Origin: Roseibium aggregatum
GTDB taxonomy: Bacteria > Pseudomonadota > Alphaproteobacteria > Rhizobiales > Stappiaceae
NCBI RefSeq assembly: GCF_014692675.1
Contig: NZ_JABFCZ010000014.1
Location: 62,001-126,000, forward strand
Direction of reading: 5' to 3'
Length of the DNA stretch: 64,000 nucleotides
The notes below the pieces were generated by a model. The model was not told the origin of the DNA and made no database searches. It saw only the letters and a program-made list of their open reading frames with translations. Both the position numbers and the translations under genes were made by a program. Positions 33,198 through 40,744 of the stretch are shown here, in pieces. Numbering within the stretch: position 1 is the first letter of the stretch; each line of letters starts with the position of its first letter.

Positions 33198-34667
33198 TTA
33201 GAACCGCGTCCTCAATTCCAATCGCAGCCCGGTTCCCGTGGTCTGGTTCTGGCCTTCGGAAACAAAGCCATCCAGCTGAATGCTGCTGCGATTGTTCAAA
33301 GCGTGCAGCAACTGCCCGCCGAACGCAATAGCGCCTGTATTCGAGCCGTCGGTATCCTTCCGTCCGCCCAGTTCCAAAGTTAACTGAGTCTTGTCCTCGT
33401 TGAAGAACATCTGGTAGCCAAGCGCGCCGCCGACCACATCATTTGCCTGGTTCGACAGCGCCGAGCCGGCCATGCCGACGAGCGGAGACGCAAAAAGAAT
33501 CCCGGCCTGGCCGAGCGGACCGCCGGTATTGGGCCCGCGGGCTGCAGAAGTATAGTTCTCGATGCCCCAGAAGGCGTTCGCATAAACGAGGTTTTCGGAC
33601 CCTGTCACGGTCCTCGAAACTTCGGAAAACAGCACAACGCCGCTATTGACCGCCGGGCCTTTGTTGTTGATTGCCAGGGAGCTGTTGATGCGGAACGAGG
33701 TGTTGAACTGGCCGATGCGCTGGGTAGCGGAGGCGCCGAGGAACAGTCCGTCACCACCCTGGGGGTTGGTGCTGATGACATAGGACCCATCCAGGTCGAC
33801 CGTGCTCCAGCGAAAATCGGTTTCCGTGAACAGACCCAGGAGATAGGCATCGGTGTCGCGGAGGTTGTCGGCGCGGTTGATGTTGCCCCAGCCGAACAGC
33901 GCCGTTGCGCGCATGTCAGGGCTCAGGCCGGGGATCACGATCGTATCGCGGGTAATCCCGATGGCATCGATCGTGTCGTTGATCATGATGCCTTCCTGGA
34001 AGAAGATCGGCTGGCGGCCGATGGCGAAGCCGAAATCGAGACCCTTGTTGTCGTTGGGATCGAGGTCGGGGAAGATTTCGCCGAATTCCCCTTCGAAAAA
34101 CAGCGTGTTGATATAGGGATTGAGGCCGTTGACGAAATTGGTCCCGGTTGAATTGGTGTGGAGGATACCGGTTTGCTGGTTGCCTTTCGTGAACGGCGTG
34201 ATTCCGAGCAGGATGCGTTCGGTCGGCGACAGCTTGAGATTGAAGAAAAGATCCAGCCGGGTGGCAATGTACTCCCGGCTTTCCGAGCGGCCGTTGTCAT
34301 AGTGGCCTGCCGCGTTGCGCCAGTTGCCGAAGACCCAGAGACCGGGTTGCCAGACGGCGCCGGTGGGCAGGGTATAGCCCGGTTCGATGTTTCCCTTTGC
34401 CAGGAACTTGTCGCCCCTTTCGACGATCGGCGGTGTCGGCTTGGGTTCGTTTGCTTCCGTGAAAAGCGGCTTCGATTTCGTCGGCAGCTTGCTGCTGTGA
34501 TGAGCCCCGGACCGTCCCTGCGCCTTGTGGACCTGTTCTTCGGTCAACATGGGACGGGGTTCTTCACTCAACGCGCTGCTGCTGGCGGCGAAGCTCTTGC
34601 CCCCCAGAGCTGTAAAAGACAGCGCGAAACAGAACAGGACCTTGCCGATGCGCACGTTGTTCATCAC
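33198..34667 (-). CDS. Outer-membrane beta-barrel protein of the cytochrome cluster
   Basis: The 489-residue protein has a signal peptide (ending near KSFA-AS) and, after a flexible basic/Pro-rich segment, many alternating amphipathic strands such as GLWVFGNWRNAAGHY, TRLDLFFNLKLSP, RATALFGWGN, NTSFRINSSLAI, TQLTLELGGRKD and SSIQLDGFVS. It ends in LELRTRF, the aromatic C terminus used for BAM-mediated insertion. No haem motif is present. In a cluster with three multihaem cytochromes it could play the role of the porin in porin-cytochrome conduits, although I see no MtrB sequence signature. It could also be a specific substrate channel. It lies 14 bp after the pentahaem gene. Confidence 0.78.
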   Translation of the reverse strand: MMNNVRIGKVLFCFALSFTALGGKSFAASSSALSEEPRPMLTEEQVHKAQGRSGAHHSSKLPTKSKPLFTEANEPKPTPPIVERGDKFLAKGNIEPGYTLPTGAVWQPGLWVFGNWRNAAGHYDNGRSESREYIATRLDLFFNLKLSPTERILLGITPFTKGNQQTGILHTNSTGTNFVNGLNPYINTLFFEGEFGEIFPDLDPNDNKGLDFGFAIGRQPIFFQEGIMINDTIDAIGITRDTIVIPGLSPDMRATALFGWGNINRADNLRDTDAYLLGLFTETDFRWSTVDLDGSYVISTNPQGGDGLFLGASATQRIGQFNTSFRINSSLAINNKGPAVNSGVVLFSEVSRTVTGSENLVYANAFWGIENYTSAARGPNTGGPLGQAGILFASPLVGMAGSALSNQANDVVGGALGYQMFFNEDKTQLTLELGGRKDTDGSNTGAIAFGGQLLHALNNRSSIQLDGFVSEGQNQTTGTGLRLELRTRF

Positions 34668-34681
34668 CCCCTCATAGCCCC

Positions 34682-36931
34682 CTAGTCGATCCGGACTTTT
34701 GACCGGCGCGTCCAGAGGACGGAACTTCCACGCACGATTTGCCGCGCAATCTGGGCAGGGCTCATGCCGTAGTCAAAGCCTGCCCCCTGAATGGCGGCGA
34801 TGAGATTGACCGGCACCATCTGGGAGATCAGGCTGACCGAAATCGAATAGGTCTCCCCGGGCTTCAGCCTGTCGGCCGGTATCTTGTAGGTGGCGGTGCG
34901 GCTGGAGTTCGGATCGATCGTCTGCTTGTGCTTGCGTGCGCCGCGCGGGCGCCCGTAGATCGTCGTCGCGCGCGGCTCGGGACGGACGAAGGGCAGCACA
35001 TCGGTCGAGGTGTTGATCGCAAGCACCTGTTCGCGTTCGCCCCCGCGCAGCATGCGGACCAGGAATTTGGACTGCAGGCTGAACAGATCCTTGTCGAGCG
35101 GCAGCTCGCCGTTGTGGACGTAAAGAGAGTGGGAATCGCGGACATCGCCGTTCGGATCCCGGTCGCCGGAGACGTAGATGATCTTTCCGTGCCGGTCCTT
35201 GACCGTCACCTTCAGGAAGATCAGCCGTTCGGCATCGAAACCGGTCGGCACCGAATGGCCGTCGGTGCCGTTGCGCACATCCACCGAGAATTTCAGGCCG
35301 TTCCGGTCGCTCTGGAGGATGCTGATGTCGCTCAGCTTGAAGCCGTTGCGCAGGACCTGTTCGCGCAGCGTCCGCATTTTCGCCAGACGTTCGAACTGGA
35401 CCTTGAGAATTGCGCGGGCATCGTAGCGGTCGTCGATGGACTGCCAGGCTTTCGGGAACTTGTAGCTGTCGGAAACCTTGTCCTCGAACTTGTCCGTTCC
35501 CCAGCCTTCCCAGTACCTGAACTGCAGCCATTCGCGCAGTGTCTTGAACTCGGCCGCCTCGACATTGTGCGGGAAAATGCCCGGGTGAATGATGGAGTAA
35601 TCCGGCCCGGCGAAGGAATGGTTGGTGAGCTTGCGGTTCTTTGTGGGCACATCGCCGACGACGGCCGCGGGACCATAATCGTAGCCGGATGCGACGCCCT
35701 GGATCCTGCCCATGTGGCAGTCCTGACAGGTTTCGCCGCGCTTGGCCGCCGGCGTCTGCTTGAATTCGGCAAACGCTTCCTCGAGGCGGAAACCGTTCAA
35801 GAGGGTCACGTCATGACAGGTTCCGCAGAAGCTCGGTTTTGTCAGAGTGAAGAACTTCTTGGCCTGGGTATGGATGCTGCGGCCGGGATCGTCTCTCGAC
35901 GTGGAGACCCGGTATTCTTCCGGATGGTTCAGGACCCGGGAGAGTTCCTTGTTGCCCGTCGGACCGTAGACCGGGGAGAAAATATCGCCCTGCTGCAGGG
36001 CAAATCGGCCGCTGATCTTGCCGTAGTTCTTGTTGACCCGGTGACAGGCCACGCAGGTGATCCCCTCGCGCGACGTGGGCGTCCGGTCCAGGTTGGTCAC
36101 GTAGAGGGATTCGCCCAGGTTCATGCCGACCGGATTGTGGCAGCGGATGCAGAAATCGCCGTTGGTCGCGCTGGTCTTGATGTTGATGGCGGTCTGCATG
36201 GCCATATAGACCGGGCTCAGCTGAGCGTAGGCATGCTGGGAACCCGACCATTGTTCGTACTGGCGCGGATGGCAGGTGGCGCAGGTGTTGGCCGAAGGAT
36301 ACTTGCTTTCCAGAAACAGCTTCTCGTGCGCGTCATTTGCGGCCTGCTGCGTGACCGCCGGCTCTTTCTTTTTGTTCTCTTCCGCCGTTTCCAGCCCGCC
36401 GCCGCCGGGCAGAAGGAGGTTGTCCTCGTCGCTCGGCTGGAGCAGGTCGTCGCCGCCTCCGCCGGCGTTCAGAAGATCGTCGCCGCTTCCACCGCCGCCC
36501 GAAAGCAGGTCATCGCCGCCGCCGTCACTGGAATTGAGGAGGTCGTCGCCGCTGTCGGCGGGCGCCGCCAGGAGATTGTCGCTGTCGCCGCCTGGAAGCA
36601 GATTGTCCGAATCCGGTTTTGCCGTGTCGTCCGGCGTGTTCAGGAGCGTGTCGTCCGATGACTTGTCCAGAAGACTGTCGTCCTTGGCAGCCGGATCCTC
36701 CAGAAGCGGATCCTGATTGCTCTGGGCCAGCACGATCGGGGCGTTCTTGCGGCGGTCGAGGCCGGAAACGTAATTTTCCAGCTGCGCCACGGCATCGGAG
36801 CGAAGGCCGTGATGGATGGGCAACGAGGCGGGTTCGGCTGCCGACGGATTTGGCAATACCGCGCTGAGGGCAAGCAGTCCGCCAACAGACAAGTGAATGC
36901 AGCGGAACCGGTATCCGAAAAAAGTGATCAT
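34682..36931 (-). CDS. Pentahaem c-type cytochrome with DxLL repeats
   Basis: The 749-residue protein has a signal peptide or anchor (about 1-32, ending NPSAA-EP), a DxLL-repeat region (residues 74-180), then a cytochrome c554-like domain with five CXXCH motifs (CATCH at 217-221, CIRCH, CVACH, CGTCH, CQDCH). A haem-free C-terminal domain of about 250 residues follows (LSDISILQSDRNGLKFSVDV, TGFDAERLIFLKVTVKD) that may be a beta-sandwich. It is the first gene of the cluster and should be exported to the periplasm, possibly attached to a membrane. Its role is probably electron transfer or reductive catalysis; some multihaem proteins of this type are oxidoreductases. I cannot name a substrate. 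Confidence 0.85.
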   Translation of the reverse strand: MITFFGYRFRCIHLSVGGLLALSAVLPNPSAAEPASLPIHHGLRSDAVAQLENYVSGLDRRKNAPIVLAQSNQDPLLEDPAAKDDSLLDKSSDDTLLNTPDDTAKPDSDNLLPGGDSDNLLAAPADSGDDLLNSSDGGGDDLLSGGGGSGDDLLNAGGGGDDLLQPSDEDNLLLPGGGGLETAEENKKKEPAVTQQAANDAHEKLFLESKYPSANTCATCHPRQYEQWSGSQHAYAQLSPVYMAMQTAINIKTSATNGDFCIRCHNPVGMNLGESLYVTNLDRTPTSREGITCVACHRVNKNYGKISGRFALQQGDIFSPVYGPTGNKELSRVLNHPEEYRVSTSRDDPGRSIHTQAKKFFTLTKPSFCGTCHDVTLLNGFRLEEAFAEFKQTPAAKRGETCQDCHMGRIQGVASGYDYGPAAVVGDVPTKNRKLTNHSFAGPDYSIIHPGIFPHNVEAAEFKTLREWLQFRYWEGWGTDKFEDKVSDSYKFPKAWQSIDDRYDARAILKVQFERLAKMRTLREQVLRNGFKLSDISILQSDRNGLKFSVDVRNGTDGHSVPTGFDAERLIFLKVTVKDRHGKIIYVSGDRDPNGDVRDSHSLYVHNGELPLDKDLFSLQSKFLVRMLRGGEREQVLAINTSTDVLPFVRPEPRATTIYGRPRGARKHKQTIDPNSSRTATYKIPADRLKPGETYSISVSLISQMVPVNLIAAIQGAGFDYGMSPAQIARQIVRGSSVLWTRRSKVRID
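36392..36712 (-). repeat. Ten DxLL repeats inside the pentahaem cytochrome gene
   Basis: Residues 74-180 contain ten acidic Leu-Leu units in a row (DPLL, DSLL, DTLL, DNLL twice, DDLL four times, DNLL) separated by 5-13 residues of Gly, Ser, Asp and Pro. Similar units (GSILGG, GDILGS, ADLLGQ) precede the 14-residue repeats of the decahaem cytochrome in the same cluster. Confidence 0.9.
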
Positions 36932-37048
36932 TGTATCCGCGTCTTTTGTGGCCCCTCATTGCCGACTTACGCGTTTTCCGATGCTGAAAATAACAACGAG
37001 CGTGAAACCGACAAAACGATAAAAGCAATAAACACGGTTCTTTGGAAC

Positions 37049-37092
37049 ATAATATTTCCGTCGGGGCAACATTGTGGCGCTACAGCCACAAT
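37049..37092 (-). promoter_or_regulatory. Candidate promoter and operator of the multihaem cytochrome cluster
   Basis: A perfect 8-bp inverted repeat (ATTGTGGC at 37071-37078, GCCACAAT at 37085-37092, 6-base gap) lies upstream of a minus-strand TATTAT (37054-37049). If TATTAT is the -10, the repeat is centred about 40 bases before the transcription start, a usual activator position. Half-site spacing is two bases wider than a CRP box, so the binding protein is unknown. Confidence 0.45.
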
Positions 37093-37125
37093 AAAAATGC
37101 CCGGCAGCGAACAGGTGCCGCAGGC
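37090..37125 (-). terminator. Possible terminator of the coiled-coil membrane protein gene
   Basis: On the minus strand an imperfect GC-rich hairpin (37125-37116 with 37106-37099) is followed by ATTTTTATT. It lies about 65 bp after the stop at 37189 and partly overlaps the operator-like repeat of the next transcription unit. Confidence 0.45.
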
Positions 37126-37188
37126 GCAGGCGGTCCGCCCGAAATACGGGCAGCTTCGTCCCGCGGAAGCCGTTAGAGGTTCCCAGGT

Positions 37189-38463
37189 CTATGCGACGTC
37201 CCGGTTCTTGTCTTTGGCACCGGCGTCGGATTCTTTCCCGGACCCGGCCGCGCTGCCCCGCTCCGGCTCACTTTCGGCATTCGCCTGGCTCGACTTGACG
37301 ATGCGTCCGATAAGGGCACTGACCGGCGTTTGCGCTTTCTGTTCGCCTTCGGCCCCTGTTTTCCGGGCTTTTCCTGGCCTGGGCGTCTGATCCGTTTCCG
37401 CTGCGGCCGGTTTCCGGCGGTCTGTTTTGGCCGGCGTCTTGCCCTCGCCGGCAGCCTGCTTTTTCGCTGTTTCGGATTTTCCCGGCGTTGTGCCGGTGCC
37501 GCGGTCGGCGATCCGCTTGCCGAGGTCCTTCAGCTCTTCGCGCAGGCCGGCAAGGGCCGGGGTTGCGTTCAGGTCCTGACGCAGGCGCATGATGTGGTTT
37601 TGCGCTCTGCGCAACGCCCGTTCGCGGTCCCGGGTCAGCGCGGTCAGGCGTGCCTTTTCGGTTTCGGCCCATTTCAGATCGCGCTCCAGCCGTTCCACGA
37701 TGTCATCGTGCGGCAGGTCTACTGTTTCGATCTGCACCGTGAGCCGGGCGACTTCCGCTTGCGCGGAAATATACTGGGTCTCCGCGTCGACCAACTTCGC
37801 TTCCAGGTCTTTCACGATGGTCTGGAGCTTTGCCGCGCCGGTCTCCAGATGCACGTCGGGGATAGGGATCTCGCCGCCTTCGTATTTCGCCAGGCGCGCC
37901 TTCAGCGTGGAAATCTGGGACTCAAGACCGGTGATCGTGGCGAGCGCCATCGTGTCTTCGGCCGGCAACCAGCCGCTGTCGTCGTTTGATTTCGCCTTGA
38001 GCACATCCGCTTCCGCATGGGCGGCGGCCAGGGCCTGTTCGGTTTCGTGCAGTTTCTGGCGGGCCGTTTCCAATTCGGCCTGCAGCTCCGCCTGCCTCTG
38101 CCTGTCCTTGGACTTTTTCCTGTCCTCGTTTTCGAATTCCTGCCGAAGGCTTTTGAGTTCGGCTTCGTGTTTCGACTTTTCCTTGACCAGCTCGGCGGCC
38201 AGCTTGCCGGCTTCCAGGCGGAACGTCACGGCATTTTCCCGCTCCTTGTCCAGGGCCCGTTCCACCTTCCTCACGGCCAGGGCATGCTGGGCACGTTCAT
38301 GGTCCTGCGCTCCGCGGACTTCCGCGTACGTGGACGGATTGACGGCTTTCATGGCTTCCTGGGTGAGCCGGACGGCACGCCTGTAGACGGCAGGCAGGAT
38401 TGCCAGGCCAAGGAGCGTGGCCATAAAAAATCCGAGTGCAACGAACATTGCCGCTTCGATCAC
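37189..38463 (-). CDS. Single-pass membrane protein with long coiled coil, unknown function
   Basis: The protein (424 residues from the GTG at 38463, which has a GGAG ribosome-binding site 6 bases upstream) opens with one transmembrane helix (about 5-28; MFVALGFFMATLLGLAILPA). An almost continuous charged coiled coil follows, about 60-330, rich in Glu, Lys, Arg, Ala and Leu heptads. It ends with a Lys/Pro/Ala-rich disordered tail. The N terminus is probably outside and the coiled coil in the cytoplasm. An in-frame TTG at 38475 is an alternative start. Comparable proteins occur in other Rhizobiales as far as I recall, without known function; an envelope or cell-shape role is only a guess. The gene is monocistronic. 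Confidence 0.8.
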   Translation of the reverse strand: MIEAAMFVALGFFMATLLGLAILPAVYRRAVRLTQEAMKAVNPSTYAEVRGAQDHERAQHALAVRKVERALDKERENAVTFRLEAGKLAAELVKEKSKHEAELKSLRQEFENEDRKKSKDRQRQAELQAELETARQKLHETEQALAAAHAEADVLKAKSNDDSGWLPAEDTMALATITGLESQISTLKARLAKYEGGEIPIPDVHLETGAAKLQTIVKDLEAKLVDAETQYISAQAEVARLTVQIETVDLPHDDIVERLERDLKWAETEKARLTALTRDRERALRRAQNHIMRLRQDLNATPALAGLREELKDLGKRIADRGTGTTPGKSETAKKQAAGEGKTPAKTDRRKPAAAETDQTPRPGKARKTGAEGEQKAQTPVSALIGRIVKSSQANAESEPERGSAAGSGKESDAGAKDKNRDVA

Positions 38464-38601
38464 GACCGGCTCCAAATCACATGCAGGACATCAAATCATC
38501 GGTCATCAATAAACGAGGCACTGTCGGAGAGCAACGATTTGCGCCGTTGCCTGCCGGGTCCCCTGCGTCATTTCCGGTTGAAACCGGCGTCATGCCTCCG
38601 T

Positions 38602-39219
38602 TCAGAACGGGTTCCATGTCGGCTTGTCGGTGAACTTCAGATACCCGATGTTCACACCCAGGCGGGCACCGATCCCGGATTTGATGGGAACCACGAAGAC
38701 CTCGTTGTTGGACAGCACGGTCATGCCGACCCCGCCCACAAGATAGGCGGACCCGTTGATGCCCACGTATCTCTTATACATGGCATCGACGGTCGGCAGA
38801 TTGTAGATCAGCATCATCACCCGGTCGCCGTTTCCGCCAAAATCCCATCCGACGGACGGCCCCTGCCAGAAAAGCTTGTGGGTGCCCGCGTTGCGGGTAT
38901 AGAGGTGCCCTTCGCCGTAGCGGGCCCCGGCAACGATCGCGCCGGCACCTTCCTCTCCAAGAATATAGCCGTTCGGTTCGCCGTATTTGGAAAAGGCATT
39001 TTCCACGACCGAGGCAAGGCCGCCTGAAACGGAGCCGAAAAACTTGTGCCCGGTGGCAACGATCTGGTCCTGGCCGTAGGTCTGTCCCTGCTCCGGCGGT
39101 TGCGCGTGCGCTTCACCGGTATCCATGGCTCCGGGAAGTCGCGGCAGTGCGATGACCGCACCTAAAACCATGAAGGCTGCCAGACTTTGCAGGATCTTGG
39201 CTTTGGGCATTGCTGACAT
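38602..39219 (-). CDS. eipA: DUF1134 family envelope-integrity protein (EipA-like)
   Basis: From the ATG at 39219 the protein is 205 residues. The upstream frame to 39237 contains the AGGAGA ribosome-binding site, so translation starts after it. A signal peptide (about 1-36, ending EAHA-QP) is followed by a compact beta-rich domain with motifs FFGSVSGGLASVVENAFSKY, GEPNGYILGEEGAGAIVAGA, QGPSVGWDFGGNGDRVMMLI and VPIKSGIGARLGVNIGYLKF. This is the DUF1134 family, called EipA in Brucella, where it supports envelope integrity and is regulated by CtrA. No clear CtrA box was seen in its upstream region here. It should be a small periplasmic barrel. Confidence 0.88.
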   Translation of the reverse strand: MSAMPKAKILQSLAAFMVLGAVIALPRLPGAMDTGEAHAQPPEQGQTYGQDQIVATGHKFFGSVSGGLASVVENAFSKYGEPNGYILGEEGAGAIVAGARYGEGHLYTRNAGTHKLFWQGPSVGWDFGGNGDRVMMLIYNLPTVDAMYKRYVGINGSAYLVGGVGMTVLSNNEVFVVPIKSGIGARLGVNIGYLKFTDKPTWNPF

Positions 39220-39361
39220 GGAAGGCGTTCTCCTCAATGGAACAGGGCAGGCTTTCCAGGATGCCCTGCGATAAACCGGGATCGTTCTTTGCCGGTGCTA
39301 TAGTGTCTGCGCTGTGCGACTGATTCGCCAGTACAGACAGCCAAACGCATAGTCCGGGTAA

Positions 39362-39865
39362 ATGCAAAACTGGAGTGGAAATAGGACGAGGTTAAGGCTC
39401 GCGCTCCTTTGTATGGCGGTTATCTTCTTTGGAGCCGGACTTTTTTCCGGAATGGAGCGGGGCATGGCTCGGCCGCCGCTTTTCGTTCCCGATCCCATCG
39501 GGGGATATGCCATCGGCGGTCACGATCCGGTTTCCTATTTCGTCGATCATCGTCCGCGCCAGGGAAACCGGAAATTCTCCTACAAGTGGGGAGGTGCGGA
39601 GTGGGTGTTCGTCAACCAGGGAAATCTGGCGGCCTTCAAGAAAAACCCTGAGATTTACGCTCCGCTGTTTGCCGCGTGCGGCGCCTATGCCCTGACCGAC
39701 GGTTTCGCAACGGCGGGAAATCCCTTCATCTTCGCCATCGTCGGCGGAAAGCTGCTTTTCTTCCATTCGGAGGTCAACCGTTTCCTTTTTCTCGTCAATG
39801 AACGGCAGTTGCTGGAGGAAGCGGAAGCAAATGCACAGAAAACTGGCTGTGTTCCCAACCTGTGA
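39362..39865 (+). CDS. YHS-domain protein, exported or membrane-anchored
   Basis: The 167-residue protein has an N-terminal signal-anchor helix (about 12-30; LRLALLCMAVIFFGAGLF) and a YHS-like domain at about 45-115 (YAIGGHDPVSYFVDHRP, GNRKFSYKWGGAEWVFVN, NLAAFKKNPEIYAPLFAACG). The C-terminal region is hydrophobic (NPFIFAIVGGKLLFFHSEVN). YHS domains often go with metal-related proteins but the function of these stand-alone forms is not known. It is divergent from the EipA-like gene and 101 bp upstream of chpT. An in-frame ATG at 39410 would remove much of the anchor, so the longer form is preferred. Confidence 0.82.
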   Translation: MQNWSGNRTRLRLALLCMAVIFFGAGLFSGMERGMARPPLFVPDPIGGYAIGGHDPVSYFVDHRPRQGNRKFSYKWGGAEWVFVNQGNLAAFKKNPEIYAPLFAACGAYALTDGFATAGNPFIFAIVGGKLLFFHSEVNRFLFLVNERQLLEEAEANAQKTGCVPNL

Positions 39866-39966
39866 ATTTGTCTGCGGCTTGGCATTGATGCCTGTCGTGT
39901 GTATCCCTTGAAAACACAGTTAACGAATCAGTTGGCATCAGTTCGCCGAAAGAGCCTTGGATAGCC

Positions 39967-40611
39967 ATGCCCGAACTTAAAGAACTTTCCGCGCTTGACC
40001 TGTCTGCCCTCGTTGCCAGCCGGGTGTGTCACGACATTATCAGCCCGGTCGGTGCCATCACCAACGGGCTGGAGGTTCTGGACGAGGAAGGGTCGGAGGA
40101 CATGCGCGAATTCGCCATGGACCTGATCCGCAAAAGCGCCCGCCAGGCTTCGGCGAAACTGCAGTTCGCCCGGCTTGCCTTCGGTGCGGCAGGCTCCGCC
40201 GGCGCGGAGATCGATCTGGGCGATGCGCAGGTGGTCGCGACCGGGTTCATGGAAAACGAGAAATCCGACCTCGTCTGGGAAGTGCAGCGGCACCTGATGC
40301 CGAAAAATTTCGTCAAACTTCTCTTGAATCTTATTCTGATCGCTAACCAGTGCGTTCCGCGCGGTGGTGAAATCAAGGTGGAGATGGAAGGCGAGCCGTC
40401 CGCTCCGTCATTCATCCTGACCGCCAAGGGTCTCAATCCGCGCATTCCGCTGGGCATGAAGGAAACACTGTCGGGGGAAGAGCCCGAACGTGTCGATGCC
40501 CATTCGGTGCAGCCGATTTATGCGCTTCTTCTCGCCCGGGAAAGCGGAATGAAGCTTGATATTGATAAAGATGAAGACCTTGTAAAAATTACCGCCTCCA
40601 TGGATACATAG
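39967..40611 (+). CDS. chpT: Histidine phosphotransferase ChpT
   Basis: The 214-residue protein has a DHp-like helical hairpin with the phosphorylatable histidine in SRVCHDIISPVGAITNGLEV (about residue 22) and a degenerate ATPase-like C-terminal domain (KNFVKLLLNLILIANQCVPR). It lacks the nucleotide-binding G boxes, as ChpT proteins do. ChpT passes phosphate from the hybrid kinase CckA to CtrA and CpdR, controlling the alphaproteobacterial cell cycle. ctrA itself is 6 kb downstream, with the chemotaxis operon between. cckA is not in the window. Confidence 0.92.
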   Translation: MPELKELSALDLSALVASRVCHDIISPVGAITNGLEVLDEEGSEDMREFAMDLIRKSARQASAKLQFARLAFGAAGSAGAEIDLGDAQVVATGFMENEKSDLVWEVQRHLMPKNFVKLLLNLILIANQCVPRGGEIKVEMEGEPSAPSFILTAKGLNPRIPLGMKETLSGEEPERVDAHSVQPIYALLLARESGMKLDIDKDEDLVKITASMDT

Positions 40612-40744
40612 AATATAGAAAGAAAAACTCTTTTTGCGCTTCAGCGTATCTTAACTGTTTCGCTTCACCCTTTCGACATGGACATGTCGGTCCAGCCGCC
40701 TCTTCGAGGCGCGGAACCAGTAAACAGTCGGGTGAGAGCAGGCC

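Noticed and set aside
34739-36661. 640-codon plus-strand frame opposite the pentahaem cytochrome
   Set aside because: CXXCH motifs and signal peptide on the minus strand identify the real gene.
37071-37092. Inverted repeat as a CRP/FNR box
   Set aside because: TTGTG and CACAA are separated by 10 bases; CRP sites have 8 between these letters and FNR sites have a different core and 4. Kept only as an operator for an unknown protein.
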